Assembly: GCF_022179385.1 (NCBI RefSeq)
Contig: NZ_BPQS01000055.1
Span: 1 to 32,820, forward strand
Reading direction: 5' to 3'
From: Methylobacterium longum
GTDB taxonomy: Bacteria > Pseudomonadota > Alphaproteobacteria > Rhizobiales > Beijerinckiaceae
DNA length: 32,820 nucleotides
Shown: positions 1-8,113 of the stretch, piece after piece
Layout of the letters: each line of letters starts with the position of its first letter
Position numbering within the stretch: position 1 is the stretch's first letter
The notes under the pieces: model-generated
Told to the model about the DNA's origin: nothing
What the model saw: the letters and a program-made list of their open reading frames with translations, nothing else
The model's database searches: none
Translations under genes and position numbers: made by a program

Positions 1-39
1 GCCAAGTCCCTGGCCGAGACCGTCACCGGACGGCGCTGA
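1..39 (+). CDS. 3' end of an unidentified gene (partial)
   Basis: Reading frame 1 is open from the window edge and stops at TGA 37-39, giving a 12-residue tail that ends in TVTGRR. The codons look like coding DNA of this genome, but the tail is too short to name. A GC-rich hairpin follows it directly, which fits the end of a transcription unit. Confidence 0.4.
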   Translation, partial: AKSLAETVTGRR

Positions 40-52
40 GCGCGCCCCCACG

Positions 53-71
53 GCGCCGGCCGCGCCGGCGC
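53..71. terminator. GC-rich hairpin after the first gene
   Basis: GCGCCGGC (53-60) and GCCGGCGC (64-71) form a perfect 8-bp stem with a 3-nt loop, 14 nt after the stop at 39. There is no T tract, so it may be only a weak terminator or a chance hairpin in GC-rich DNA. Confidence 0.3.
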
Positions 72-110
72 TGCCCCGGCCGCGCCGCGACCCTGGCGGC
101 GGCACCGGGC

Positions 111-147
111 GAACCGGTGCCGCCTTCTCCCCAAACGGCGCCGGTTC
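111..147. repeat. Imperfect inverted repeat ahead of the TAXI gene
   Basis: GAACCGGTGCCG (111-122) and CGGCGCCGGTTC (136-147) pair with one mismatch across a 13-nt spacer. It lies in the presumed leader of the next gene and could be a leader hairpin or an operator. No further evidence is visible. Confidence 0.25.
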
Positions 148-189
148 GACGGTGGGCCGCGCGGGGTCCGCCGAGATGGGGAAGACTCG

Positions 190-276
190 ATGCTGCGCAA
201 GATCTCGAGGGCGTCGATCGTGCCGGAGATCGTCGCCCTGGGCGGTCGCGCGCGCCGGCTCGCGCAGCCGCACTGA
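190..276 (+). CDS. Possible leader peptide, 28 residues
   Basis: ATG at 190 is preceded by a GGGGAAG purine run 6 nt upstream and opens a 28-residue frame beginning MLRKISRAS and ending at TGA 274-276, 36 nt before the TAXI gene. It is basic and has no recognisable domain. A translated leader is possible, but so is a chance ORF. Conservation of the peptide in relatives would decide. Confidence 0.22.
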   Translation: MLRKISRASIVPEIVALGGRARRLAQPH

Positions 277-312
277 GCCAGACCTCCGCGAACCCCGCCG
301 GAGACCACCGCG

Positions 313-1731
313 ATGAAGCAGCTATCCGGTCTGTTCCTGCGCCGGGAATTCGTCTTCCTGGCGCTTGCCATCCTGCTGTGTGCGGGGGCCGCCGTGGCTT
401 ACTGGGCCTCGCGCGCCACCGTGCTCACGGTCGCGGTCGCTCCACGGGACGGCACCGAACCCGCCCTGATCCAGACCTACGCGGATGCTCTGGCCAAGCG
501 GCACAAGGAGATCCGCCTGCGGATCCTGCCTTTCGACGATGTCCGAGACAGCGCCGAGGCGCTGCGCGAGGGCCGCGCCGACCTCGCGGTGGTGCGGCCC
601 GACGTCGATCTCCCTGATAACGGGCTCACCCTCGCGATTCTGCGCGATCAGGCCATGATCATCGCCGCGCCGGAGGCGTCGGGGATCGACCGGTTCCCGG
701 ATCTCGACCGGAAGCGCCTGGCGACACTGGCGCACCGGGATGCCGACGAGGCGCTGATCCGAGCCCTGCTCGAGCATTACGGACTGACGCTGATCACCAC
801 CGATCCCGAGGCCCCGATCCCGCCCCGCCACGTCGCCCTCGTGGAAACGGCGGAGGCCGATCTGGCCGCCGCCTTCGCCCGCAAGCGCGTCGACGCCGTG
901 ATCTCGGTCATCGCCCCGACCGCGCCAGCCGCACAGCGCATCATCGGCATCGTCCAGGATGCGAGCCGCAGCCGGAAGGTCTCGTTCGTGGACATGGAGA
1001 ATGCCGACGCCTTCGTGGCGCGCATGCCACGGCTCCAAGTGGTGACCATGCCGGCCGAGACCTTCGGCGGCAGTCCGAAGATCCCGGCCGCCGATGTCCA
1101 CACGGTCGGTGCATCTTACCGGCTGATGGCGCGCGCGAATCTCGCCCGGTCGGTGGCGGCGGACGTGACCCAGCACCTGTTCGAACTGCGCAGCGGCATG
1201 GCGAACGTCACTGCGTCCGCCGATTATGTCCAGGCCCCGGCCTACGACAGCACCGTCGGCGCGACGAGTGCCCGGCTGCCGATCCATCCAGGCGCCGTCG
1301 ATTACTTCGAGCGCGAGCAGCAGAGCTTCATTGAGCGCTACGAGACCTGGATCTACCTGCTCGCCTTCCTGGGCGGCGGTATCGGTTCGGCCCTCGCGTG
1401 GGTCGCACAGCGCTTGTCCCGCCTGCGCCGCGAGCGTGTCGAGGAGGCGACCGATCGGCTGCTCGCGATCCGGCATGAGGCGCAGGGCACGCAGGATCGG
1501 AACCGACTGCACGCCCTCGCGCGGGAAATCGACGATCTGGCCGGCGACATCGCCAAGCATGCCCTGGAGCGCCCGACCGAGGCCAGGACCATGTCGGCCG
1601 CGTCCATCGCCATCGATGCGGCCCGCTCGACGGTCAAGCGCGCCATCGCGGCTGGCCATTACGCCGGCGAGACGGCGCCGTCCGTCATCGACGCGGTGGC
1701 CGCGAAGATCTCCGCCGCTGCGGCGGAGTGA
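313..1731 (+). CDS. TAXI-family TRAP-type solute-binding protein, membrane anchored
   Basis: The 472-residue product has an N-terminal hydrophobic segment (about residues 12-33), then a periplasmic domain with the two-lobe pattern of TAXI/NMT1-like binding proteins (for example VAVAPRDGTEP near 41-51 and REGRADLAVVRPD further on). A second membrane segment lies at about 345-364. The remaining ~105 residues are charged, predicted helical, and probably cytoplasmic. Ordinary TAXI proteins are soluble periplasmic partners of TRAP permeases. Here both ends are anchored and no DctQ/DctM-like permease is nearby, so the role may be sensing or scaffolding rather than import; that is inference. The ATG at 313 is chosen because the signal-anchor follows at once. 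A weak GGAG lies about 12 nt upstream. The long opposite-strand frame 322-1737 is a shadow. The family call is fairly secure; the substrate is unknown. Confidence 0.72.
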   Translation: MKQLSGLFLRREFVFLALAILLCAGAAVAYWASRATVLTVAVAPRDGTEPALIQTYADALAKRHKEIRLRILPFDDVRDSAEALREGRADLAVVRPDVDLPDNGLTLAILRDQAMIIAAPEASGIDRFPDLDRKRLATLAHRDADEALIRALLEHYGLTLITTDPEAPIPPRHVALVETAEADLAAAFARKRVDAVISVIAPTAPAAQRIIGIVQDASRSRKVSFVDMENADAFVARMPRLQVVTMPAETFGGSPKIPAADVHTVGASYRLMARANLARSVAADVTQHLFELRSGMANVTASADYVQAPAYDSTVGATSARLPIHPGAVDYFEREQQSFIERYETWIYLLAFLGGGIGSALAWVAQRLSRLRRERVEEATDRLLAIRHEAQGTQDRNRLHALAREIDDLAGDIAKHALERPTEARTMSAASIAIDAARSTVKRAIAAGHYAGETAPSVIDAVAAKISAAAAE

Positions 1732-1799
1732 AAGCAATGCGGCGGGTCGACCGCCGTATCAGCCGGGCCACCGCGCCCGAACAGAGAAGGGACGACACG

Positions 1800-2285
1800 A
1801 TGAGCAAGGGATATCCGTCGATGACCGCGCTGCTGGGGCTGCTGGCCGTGGCCGGCTACCAGAATCGCGACAAGATCTCCGAATGGCTTGGTGGCCACGG
1901 CAAGGACACCGCCCACGCGCCGGTGCCGCAGGTCCCGGCCGGCGCGCCGGCCTCCGGCGGAACGATCCCGGCGAACCTCGAGCGCCTCCTCGGCGGTGCC
2001 GGCAGCGCCGGCGTCGGTGGGCTCATCGCGGGCGGCCTGGGTGAACTGATCGAGCACTTCACGAAGGGCGGTCACGCCGACACGGCGCAGTCCTGGATCA
2101 ATCACGGGCCGAACCGCGATATTCCGGCCGCCGACCTCGAGCGCGCCATCGGGCCCGAGACCCTCGCATCGCTGGAGCAGCGCACGGGCCTGACCCGTAC
2201 CGAACTCCTGGCGCGCCTGTCGCGGGATCTGCCGTCGGCCATCGACCGCTACTCCCCGGACGGACGCCTGCCGGCCCTCGGCTGA
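1800..2285 (+). CDS. YidB-like (DUF937) protein
   Basis: The 161-residue product has a short N-terminal part (MSKGYPSMTALLGLLAVAGY), a Pro/Ala/Gly linker, a glycine-rich hydrophobic stretch (GGAGSAGVGGLIAGGLGEL), and a C-terminal helical region in which SWINHGPNRDI and LSRDLPSAIDRYSPDGRLP are typical of the YidB/DUF937 family. The biochemical role of that family is not established. The ATG at 1800 has GAGAAGGGACG upstream, a good ribosome site. The longer GTG frame from 1728 is rejected because it overlaps the end of the TAXI gene and has no family match. It follows the TAXI gene by 68 nt and may be cotranscribed. The family is confident; the function is not known. Confidence 0.75.
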   Translation: MSKGYPSMTALLGLLAVAGYQNRDKISEWLGGHGKDTAHAPVPQVPAGAPASGGTIPANLERLLGGAGSAGVGGLIAGGLGELIEHFTKGGHADTAQSWINHGPNRDIPAADLERAIGPETLASLEQRTGLTRTELLARLSRDLPSAIDRYSPDGRLPALG

Positions 2286-2308
2286 ACCACGATCCCGTCG
2301 ACCGTCGG

Positions 2309-2332
2309 GGCGGCGCCTTCGGCGGCGTCGCC
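2309..2332. terminator. Hairpin between convergent genes
   Basis: GGCGGCGCC (2309-2317) pairs with GGCGTCGCC (2324-2332), including one G-T pair, around a TTCGGC loop. It lies in the 70-bp gap between the convergent YidB-like gene and the first ABC_sub_bind gene. Its position and stem suit a bidirectional terminator, but there is no T run. Confidence 0.45.
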
Positions 2333-2355
2333 ACGACGTCGCGCGGCTGGCGCAC

Positions 2356-3342
2356 CTACTCGACCAGCTCGTCGGCCTTCGCCAGCAGGGAGGGGGAGAT
2401 CGTCAGCTTCAGGGCGGCGGCCGTCCTCAGGTTGATCACGGTGAAAAAGCGGTCGCTGGCCTGGACCGGCAGGTCGCTGGCCGACGCGCCCCGCAGGATC
2501 CGGTCGATGTAGAAGGTTGCCCGCTGCACGTCCTGAACGACGCTGGTCGTATAGGCAGCGAGCCCACCGAGCCTCACCTGCGTCGCATACGCATAGACCG
2601 CCGGCAGATTGCAGGACGCCGCCGACGCGATGATCTGCGGGCTGAAAACGCCGGTCACCGCGTCGGGCAGCACGATCAGCCCGCCGTGGGGCTCCTTGGC
2701 GAAACCGGTGATCGCCTGCTCGATCTCGGGGGCATCATGCACGCCGGCGATCCGGGCCTCTATGCCGAGTTCGGGGGCGATCCGGGCGAGTTCGGTCGCG
2801 TATCCCTTCAGTCGCGCGGGGTAATCGGGATTGACGAGCGCGAGGGCGCGCCTGACGTCGGGGCTGAGTTCCTTCAGGAGCTGCAGCCACTTTCCGATCA
2901 GCGTGAAGTCGAAATTGGTGACGCCCGTCAGATTGCCGCCCGGGCGCGACAGGCTGCTGACGAAACCGCCGCCCACCGGATCCTGAAGCATCATGAACAC
3001 CACCGGCGTGGTCGTCGTCGCCTTCTGAAGCGCGGTGGCGCCGACGACGCCCTGCGCCAGGACGACGTCCGGTCTGCCGGCGAGGATCTCGTGGGCGTCC
3101 CGGCTCATCTTGTCGGCATCGCCGTCGCCGTAGCGCAGATCGACGGCGAGGTTCTGCCCCCAGGTCCAGCCGAGCCGGCGCAGGCTTTCCTGCAGCGTCG
3201 CCACGATGACAGACGTGTCGGGATGGGCCTCGCCGTAGACGAGCAGGATGCCGAGCCGGCGCGGTTCACCCGGCTCGGCCCCGACGGCAGCCGGCCACGC
3301 CGCCGCGCCCCCCAGGCCCGCGATGACGTCGCGCCGCCTCAT
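2356..3342 (-). CDS. ABC_sub_bind (PF04392) periplasmic binding protein A
   Basis: The 328-residue product starts MRRRDVIAGLGG, the Arg-rich, Tat-like leader usual for this family in Rhizobiales, with likely cleavage near AVGAEP. Family landmarks follow: RRLGILLVYGE, the FMMLQDPVGGGFVSSLSRPGGN block, LVNPDYP, GGLAAYTTSVVQ, LPVQASDRFFTVINLRTA, and the final SPSLLAKADELVE. The family binds small ligands, often aromatic or amino-acid-like, but the substrate cannot be read here. It is the last gene of the minus-strand two-component operon, 109 nt after the cyclase gene, with a GGGAGG ribosome site. No ABC permease or ATPase gene is in the window. The start at 3342 is chosen over the longer frame from 3567, which would lack a leader and run into the previous gene. 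Confidence 0.85.
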   Translation of the reverse strand: MRRRDVIAGLGGAAAWPAAVGAEPGEPRRLGILLVYGEAHPDTSVIVATLQESLRRLGWTWGQNLAVDLRYGDGDADKMSRDAHEILAGRPDVVLAQGVVGATALQKATTTTPVVFMMLQDPVGGGFVSSLSRPGGNLTGVTNFDFTLIGKWLQLLKELSPDVRRALALVNPDYPARLKGYATELARIAPELGIEARIAGVHDAPEIEQAITGFAKEPHGGLIVLPDAVTGVFSPQIIASAASCNLPAVYAYATQVRLGGLAAYTTSVVQDVQRATFYIDRILRGASASDLPVQASDRFFTVINLRTAAALKLTISPSLLAKADELVE

Positions 3343-3451
3343 AGGTTGGCCTCCCGCCTTCGGTGATCCGGTCCGGCCGCTCGGTCCTGCCACTCCGGAG
3401 CAGCCTGTTGCCGACGTCGCGGCCGGCAGGTCGATGTCGGGCGTCGATCCT

Positions 3452-4717
3452 TCACTGGACTTCCACCCGCGTCCCGCTCGAACCGTTGAGGAGGCGTCGC
3501 AGGTGGAAGGCCGCGACCCCGTCGTCCGGACGCAGGCCGACGAGGCCCGCGAAGGCCGGGAGGGCACCGGCCTCGCCGGCCTCCAGCCTGTCGAAGGCCG
3601 CGCGATAACGGCTCAGTGAATCGTCGTCGTAGGCGGCCCCGGTCAGCGGCTCGAAGGCGCGCAGCGCCTCTTGCTTGCCGCGCAGGAGGAGGTCGCCCAG
3701 CGGCCGGCCCCGGAATTGCCCGGCCCGGATGACCACCGCTTCGCTGACGCATATCCGGGTCCCGAACGCCTTGTTGGCGTTTTCCAGGCGGGCCGCCGTG
3801 TTGATGGTGTCGCCGTAGGCCGTGTAGTCGAAGTAGCGGCCGCCACCGAAATTGCCCACGATCGCGGGGCCGGCATGCACGCCGATCCGCGTGACGCCGA
3901 TCTCGATCCCGCGCTCGCGCCAGCGCGCGCGAAAGCCCTCCGCGGCCTGGTCCAGGGCCAGCGCGCAGGTCACCGCCCGGGCGGCGTGGTCCGGTTGATC
4001 CCCCGGAGCCCCGAACAGCACGTGCAGCGCGTCGCCGACGATCTTGGCGACCGTCCCTTCGTGGGCGAAGACCACATCGGTCATCTCGGCGAAGTAGCCG
4101 TTGAGGATCTCGGCGAGGAGCGCCGGGTCGAGGCTCTCCACCAGGCTGGTGAAGCCGGCGATGTCGGTGAACAGGGACGCCACGTCGCGCCGGTGGCCGC
4201 CGAGTTCGAGACCCGAGGCATCGCCGGCCAGCTGCTCGGCGAGGTTCGGCGAGAAATAGCGCGCCAGGGACGCGTGCGCACGCTCGGCCAGCGATTGCCG
4301 CCGTCGCCCGTCGCGCAACGCCTCCACGTGCCGCAGCGTCCGCTCGATCGTCGTCTCCAGGTCAGCGAAATCGATCGGCTTGGTCAGGAAGTCGAAGGCG
4401 CCGCGGTTCATCGCCGTGCGGATGTTCGCCATGTCGCCGTAGGCGGAGACGATGATGGTCGACGGCCTGTCGGCGAGTTCCTGCAGTTTGGCGAGCAGCG
4501 TCAGGCCGTCCATCCGCGGCATGTTGATGTCCGATACCACGAGGTCGATGTCGGGGTTCTCGGACAGACACTCCAGCGCCTCCTGCCCGTCATGCGCGAA
4601 CACGAACGAGACGAGGTTCTGGCGGATCTGGCGGCGGAATTTCTGGGTGATCAGCGCTTCGAGATCGGGCTCGTCGTCGACCACGAGGATTTTGGCGCTC
4701 GGGAGACCGGTAATCAT
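3452..4717 (-). CDS. Response regulator with adenylate cyclase output
   Basis: The 421-residue product has a receiver domain (about 7-130) with acidic pocket DDE near 14-16, phospho-acceptor Asp63 in VVSDINMPRMDG, and Lys113 in LTKPID. A class III cyclase domain follows at about 175-365. Both metal Asp residues are present: Asp185 in LFTDIAGFTSL and Asp229 in AKIVGDALHVLFGAP. So are the substrate-specifying Lys225 and Thr299 of FDYTAYGD, and Asn307 and Arg310 of NTAARLE. These residues predict an active adenylate (not guanylate) cyclase making cAMP from ATP under control of phosphorylation. About 60 C-terminal residues follow, of unknown role. Its start overlaps the stop of the receiver gene by four bases (ATGA, 4714-4717), implying coupled translation. 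The partner kinase is almost certainly the product of 5109-7139. Confidence 0.9.
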   Translation of the reverse strand: MITGLPSAKILVVDDEPDLEALITQKFRRQIRQNLVSFVFAHDGQEALECLSENPDIDLVVSDINMPRMDGLTLLAKLQELADRPSTIIVSAYGDMANIRTAMNRGAFDFLTKPIDFADLETTIERTLRHVEALRDGRRRQSLAERAHASLARYFSPNLAEQLAGDASGLELGGHRRDVASLFTDIAGFTSLVESLDPALLAEILNGYFAEMTDVVFAHEGTVAKIVGDALHVLFGAPGDQPDHAARAVTCALALDQAAEGFRARWRERGIEIGVTRIGVHAGPAIVGNFGGGRYFDYTAYGDTINTAARLENANKAFGTRICVSEAVVIRAGQFRGRPLGDLLLRGKQEALRAFEPLTGAAYDDDSLSRYRAAFDRLEAGEAGALPAFAGLVGLRPDDGVAAFHLRRLLNGSSGTRVEVQ

Positions 4718-5112
4718 GCGGTCCCCGCGATCTCGGCCAAGCGGTGCTCAATTTCGGCCTTGAGCTGCGCGAAGTCGATCGGCTTCGTGATCAGGCCGAC
4801 CGCGCCTGCCGCCCGCACCCGCTCCCGGGTTTCGGCATCGCCGTAGGCCGTGATCATGATCACCGGCACGTCGGGTCGCGCCGTGCGCACCAGAGGCAGC
4901 AGTTCCAGCCCGGTCATGCCCGGCATGTTGATGTCCGAGAACATCAGGATCAGGCTCGCGCCGGTGGAGGCGCTGATGCAGGTCAGGGCCTCCGGCGCCG
5001 AATGCGCGAAGGCCATCTCGAAGCGACCGGCGCGCAGCTCGCGGCGGAACTGCTGTCGGAAGAGGTCGGTGACGTCGGGTTCATCGTCGACGACGAGGAT
5101 GAGGACGGTCAT
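4714..5112 (-). CDS. Single-domain response regulator (receiver only)
   Basis: The 132-residue protein is a lone receiver: the acidic pair in LILVVDDEPD, phospho-acceptor Asp60 in MFSDINMPGMTG, Thr/Ala switch region MITAYGD, and Lys110 in LITKPID. It has no output domain. It resembles the receiver part of the downstream cyclase protein closely (DINMP, AYGD and TKPIDFA in both), so the two probably share an ancestor and a kinase. Lone receivers usually act as phosphate sinks, relay intermediates or by protein contact; which applies here is not visible. It overlaps the kinase stop (5109-5112) and the cyclase start (4714-4717) by ATGA junctions, so all three should be made in coupled amounts. 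Confidence 0.9.
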   Translation of the reverse strand: MTVLILVVDDEPDVTDLFRQQFRRELRAGRFEMAFAHSAPEALTCISASTGASLILMFSDINMPGMTGLELLPLVRTARPDVPVIMITAYGDAETRERVRAAGAVGLITKPIDFAQLKAEIEHRLAEIAGTA

Positions 5113-7139
5113 AGCGGGCTCCCGGACTCGGTCAGCGGTGCTCTCATGGGCTCGGCCGTGGGCGCGCCCCGACGCGGCAGCGTGATCGTGAACTCAGTGA
5201 ACTGATCCGGCTCCGAGACGACGTCGATCGTCCCGCCGTGCTGCTTCACGAGGATGTCGTGGCTGAGCGACAGTCCGAGGCCCGTGCCTTCACCGGCCGG
5301 CTTGGTGGTGTAGAACGGATCGAACATCCTGGCCCTGACGCTCTCAGGGATGCCGGTGCCGTTGTCGCGGACGCGGATCTCGACGTTGTCGCCGCGGTCG
5401 CGCGTCGCGACCGACAGGGTCGGTGCGTAGCCTGGCTCGCCGACCTGTGTTCGCTTCTCGGTGGCATAGAACCCGTTCGACAACAGGTTCAGGAGCACGC
5501 GCGTCATCTCCTGCGGGTAGAGGTCGGCGAGCCCGGCAGCGGGATCGAAGTCGCGGGCGATGGTCACGTTGAAGCCGGCCTTGGCCGCGCGGGCGCCGTG
5601 ATAGGCGAGGTTGAGGCTCTCCTCGACGAGGGCATTGATATCGACGGGGCGATGCTCGCCCGAACCGGTCCGGGAATGCAGCAGCATGTTCTTCACGATC
5701 GAGTCGGCGCGCTGCCCGTGCTGGACGACCTTGTCGAGATTGCCCTTCAGGAGTTCGGTGAGTTCATCGACCTCCTCGCGCGTTTCGGGAGCGAGTGCGG
5801 CGGGCTTGAGCACGTCCCGCAGCTCATCCACCAGCTCCTTCGAGAGCGCGGCGAAGTTGTTCACGAAGTTCAGGGGATTCTTGATCTCATGGGCGATGCC
5901 GGCGGTGAGCTGGCCGAGTGAGGCCAGCTTCTCGGACTGCACGAGGCGATTCTGCGCCTTCTGGAGGTCGTCGAGCGATCGGTTCAGGTCGCGGGTCCGT
6001 TCCTCGACCTTCGCCTCGAGCGTCTCGTACGATTCCTGCACCCGGCTGGCCATGAAGTTGAAGCGCTGGGCGAGCGTCTCGATCTCGTCCCCCGTCCGGA
6101 TCTCGATGCGTTTGGACAGGTCGCCCGAGCCGAGCCGCTCGGCACCGTCCTGCAACTGGCGGATCGGCACCACCAGGCGGCGGGCCAGGAACGTGCCGGC
6201 CACCGCCGCCATGAGGACGCCCAGGCCCATCAGCGACACCGTTTGGATGATGGAGTCGATCAGCGGCTCCATCGCCTCGCGCAGCGACAACTGAACGAAC
6301 ACGATCCAATCGACGCGCGGAATGGTGGCGTGCGCGGCCAGAATGAGCCCGCCATCGAGTCCGCGGGTGATTCCGTAATCCTGATCCCGCGCGGTCCCGG
6401 GCAACGCCGCGGCCACCTCGGGCAGGCCCGACAGGTCCGTGTCGCGCAGGACGAGGCTGAGGTCGGGATGCGCGATCAGCCGGCCGGTCCCGGTGGTCAC
6501 GAAGGCGTAGCCGTTCAAGCCGTTCCGGATCGCGCTGACGACGTCCCAGATCAGCTTCAGGTTGACCTCCGCGACGGTCACGCCCGGATCCCGCCCCGCA
6601 TGCGCCACCGCGATCGTCATGTACGGCTCGGAGCCGCGCCGGAAGTAGACCGGGCCGAACCACGTCTTGTCCTTGAGCGCCTGGGTAAAGCGCGGCGCCG
6701 TCGAGAAATCCTTTCCGCTCGCGACCACGTCGGGCTCCAGCCGAGACACCCGCAGCTGTTCCTTGCCGTTCGGATCGAGATAGGCGACCTCGGTGATCGC
6801 GGGCGCCTGCCGCAGGAGCCGGATGAAGTCGTAGCGCTGCTGCTCCGGGGAGACGCGGCGCCATTCGGCCCGCGTCGTCCAGCCGATCTGGCCCTCGATC
6901 TCGGACAGGAACGCCTCGACCCGCTCGGCGGCGGCCCTGGCCTTCTCACGCTGCACCTCGATCGCATTCCGCCGCGCCTCCTCGAAGTTCAGGGTGAGGT
7001 CGACAACGCCGTTGATGAGCAGGACCAGCGAGACCAGGCCGACGAAGGCCACCGCGAATTTCCCCGCCAGCCGCAGGCGGAGCCACGGCGGCGTTCTCCT
7101 CGGATCGGCCGGCGCGGCCAAGCTCTGGATTGTCGTCAT
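5109..7139 (-). CDS. dCache-HAMP sensor histidine kinase
   Basis: The 676-residue kinase has a membrane segment at about 27-48, a periplasmic dCache-type sensor at about 50-297 (WFGPVYFRRGSEPYMT, VAEVNLKLIWDV, GRLIAHPDLSLVLR), a second membrane segment at about 298-320, HAMP at about 321-373, and a coiled coil to about 405. The dimerisation domain carries His417 in AGIAHEIKNPLNF. The ATPase domain has N box NLLSNGFYAT (Asn555), DNGTGIP (592-598) and GTGLGLS (618-624). All catalytic elements look intact. The start at 7139 overlaps the stop of binding protein B by ATGA (7136-7139); the much longer open frame upstream lies inside that gene and is not used. The sensor domain is strikingly like that of the cyclase at 25527-27320. 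Likely targets are the two adjacent receivers; the ligand is unknown. Confidence 0.92.
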   Translation of the reverse strand: MTTIQSLAAPADPRRTPPWLRLRLAGKFAVAFVGLVSLVLLINGVVDLTLNFEEARRNAIEVQREKARAAAERVEAFLSEIEGQIGWTTRAEWRRVSPEQQRYDFIRLLRQAPAITEVAYLDPNGKEQLRVSRLEPDVVASGKDFSTAPRFTQALKDKTWFGPVYFRRGSEPYMTIAVAHAGRDPGVTVAEVNLKLIWDVVSAIRNGLNGYAFVTTGTGRLIAHPDLSLVLRDTDLSGLPEVAAALPGTARDQDYGITRGLDGGLILAAHATIPRVDWIVFVQLSLREAMEPLIDSIIQTVSLMGLGVLMAAVAGTFLARRLVVPIRQLQDGAERLGSGDLSKRIEIRTGDEIETLAQRFNFMASRVQESYETLEAKVEERTRDLNRSLDDLQKAQNRLVQSEKLASLGQLTAGIAHEIKNPLNFVNNFAALSKELVDELRDVLKPAALAPETREEVDELTELLKGNLDKVVQHGQRADSIVKNMLLHSRTGSGEHRPVDINALVEESLNLAYHGARAAKAGFNVTIARDFDPAAGLADLYPQEMTRVLLNLLSNGFYATEKRTQVGEPGYAPTLSVATRDRGDNVEIRVRDNGTGIPESVRARMFDPFYTTKPAGEGTGLGLSLSHDILVKQHGGTIDVVSEPDQFTEFTITLPRRGAPTAEPMRAPLTESGSPL

Positions 7140-8113
7140 TCGACGATCTCGTCCGCTTGGGCGAGGAGCGCCGACGAGACCGTGATGCCCAGGGTCCGCG
7201 CGGTCTTGAGGTTCACGATGAAATCGTACTTCGTGGGTGCCTGCACGGGCAGCGTCGCGGGATTGTCTCCGCGGACGATCCGGGCGACGTAGGCGCCCGC
7301 GCGGTGCACCGCCTCGGTCGGATCCGGGCCGTACGACATGAGCCCGCCGCGATGGGCGAAACGGCGGATCGCGAAGACGGCCGGTATTCGGTAACGGGCG
7401 GTGAGCGCCACGATGTGGTCCCCGTTGGCCTCGCTGAAGGTGCCGGGCGCCACGATGAGACCGGCGTCGCCCTCTTGGCCGAGTTCCGCGATCAAGGGTT
7501 CGACGGCGGCCGCCTCGTCGACCGTCGCGATCGATGCGCGAACACCCAGGTCCGCTGCGGTGCTGCTGAACGAGGCCGAGTAGAAGTTGGCGCCCGCCGC
7601 CCCGCTGCTCGGGTTCGACAAAAGTTTGACATGCCGGATCGTCGGTACGGCCTCCTTGAGCGCCGCCAGCCACTTCCCGCCCAGGGGCGGCTCGTACAGG
7701 GTGAATCCGGTGATGTTGCCACCCGGGCGCTGGCGGCTCACGACGTAGCCGAAGCCGACCGGGTCCGAGGCTCCCACGAACACGATCGGGATCTCGCGCG
7801 TCAATGCGGAGACGGCGGTCAGCTGGGCGCTGAGATACGTCAGGATCGCCTGCGGCTTCGTGGCGACGAGATCGCTCGCGAGCGCCCGCGTCCGGTTGCG
7901 GTCGGCCCCGCCCCAACGATCGTCGATCTGGATGTCGGGCTGGCCCTGCTCGCGCATCGACACGCGGAACGCGCTCGACAGCGTCAGACCTTCGGCGTCG
8001 CCGGGCGGGAAGGGCCAGAGTGCCGCCACACGGCCCTGCGCCAGGGCCTGCGCCGCCACCGGCCAGCCGGTCAGCGCCAAGGGGAGCCCAGCGATTACGG
8101 TCCGACGCCTCAT
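7136..8113 (-). CDS. ABC_sub_bind (PF04392) periplasmic binding protein B
   Basis: The 325-residue product begins MRRRTVIAGLPLALTG with likely cleavage after AQALA, then shows family blocks: RVAALWPFPPGD, IVFVGASDPVGFG, SRQRPGGNITGFT, LLSNPSS, GGLMSYGPD, RAGAYVARIVRGDNP, LPVQAPTKYDFIVNLKTA and the terminal SSALLAQADEIVE. It is the first gene of the operon and is joined to the kinase by an ATGA overlap at 7136-7139. That tight coupling to a sensor rather than to a transporter argues that it presents a ligand to the kinase's periplasmic domain; this is inference. It is clearly related to, but not a recent copy of, protein A (2356-3342) and protein C (27349-28338). The ATG at 8113 gives the leader directly and is preferred to upstream starts. 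Confidence 0.87.
   Translation of the reverse strand: MRRRTVIAGLPLALTGWPVAAQALAQGRVAALWPFPPGDAEGLTLSSAFRVSMREQGQPDIQIDDRWGGADRNRTRALASDLVATKPQAILTYLSAQLTAVSALTREIPIVFVGASDPVGFGYVVSRQRPGGNITGFTLYEPPLGGKWLAALKEAVPTIRHVKLLSNPSSGAAGANFYSASFSSTAADLGVRASIATVDEAAAVEPLIAELGQEGDAGLIVAPGTFSEANGDHIVALTARYRIPAVFAIRRFAHRGGLMSYGPDPTEAVHRAGAYVARIVRGDNPATLPVQAPTKYDFIVNLKTARTLGITVSSALLAQADEIVE

Noticed and set aside
322..1737. Long minus-strand frame opposite the TAXI gene
   Set aside because: Arg/Gly/Asp-rich antisense frame, a common shadow in GC-rich DNA. The plus-strand product has an anchor, a binding domain and a family pattern.
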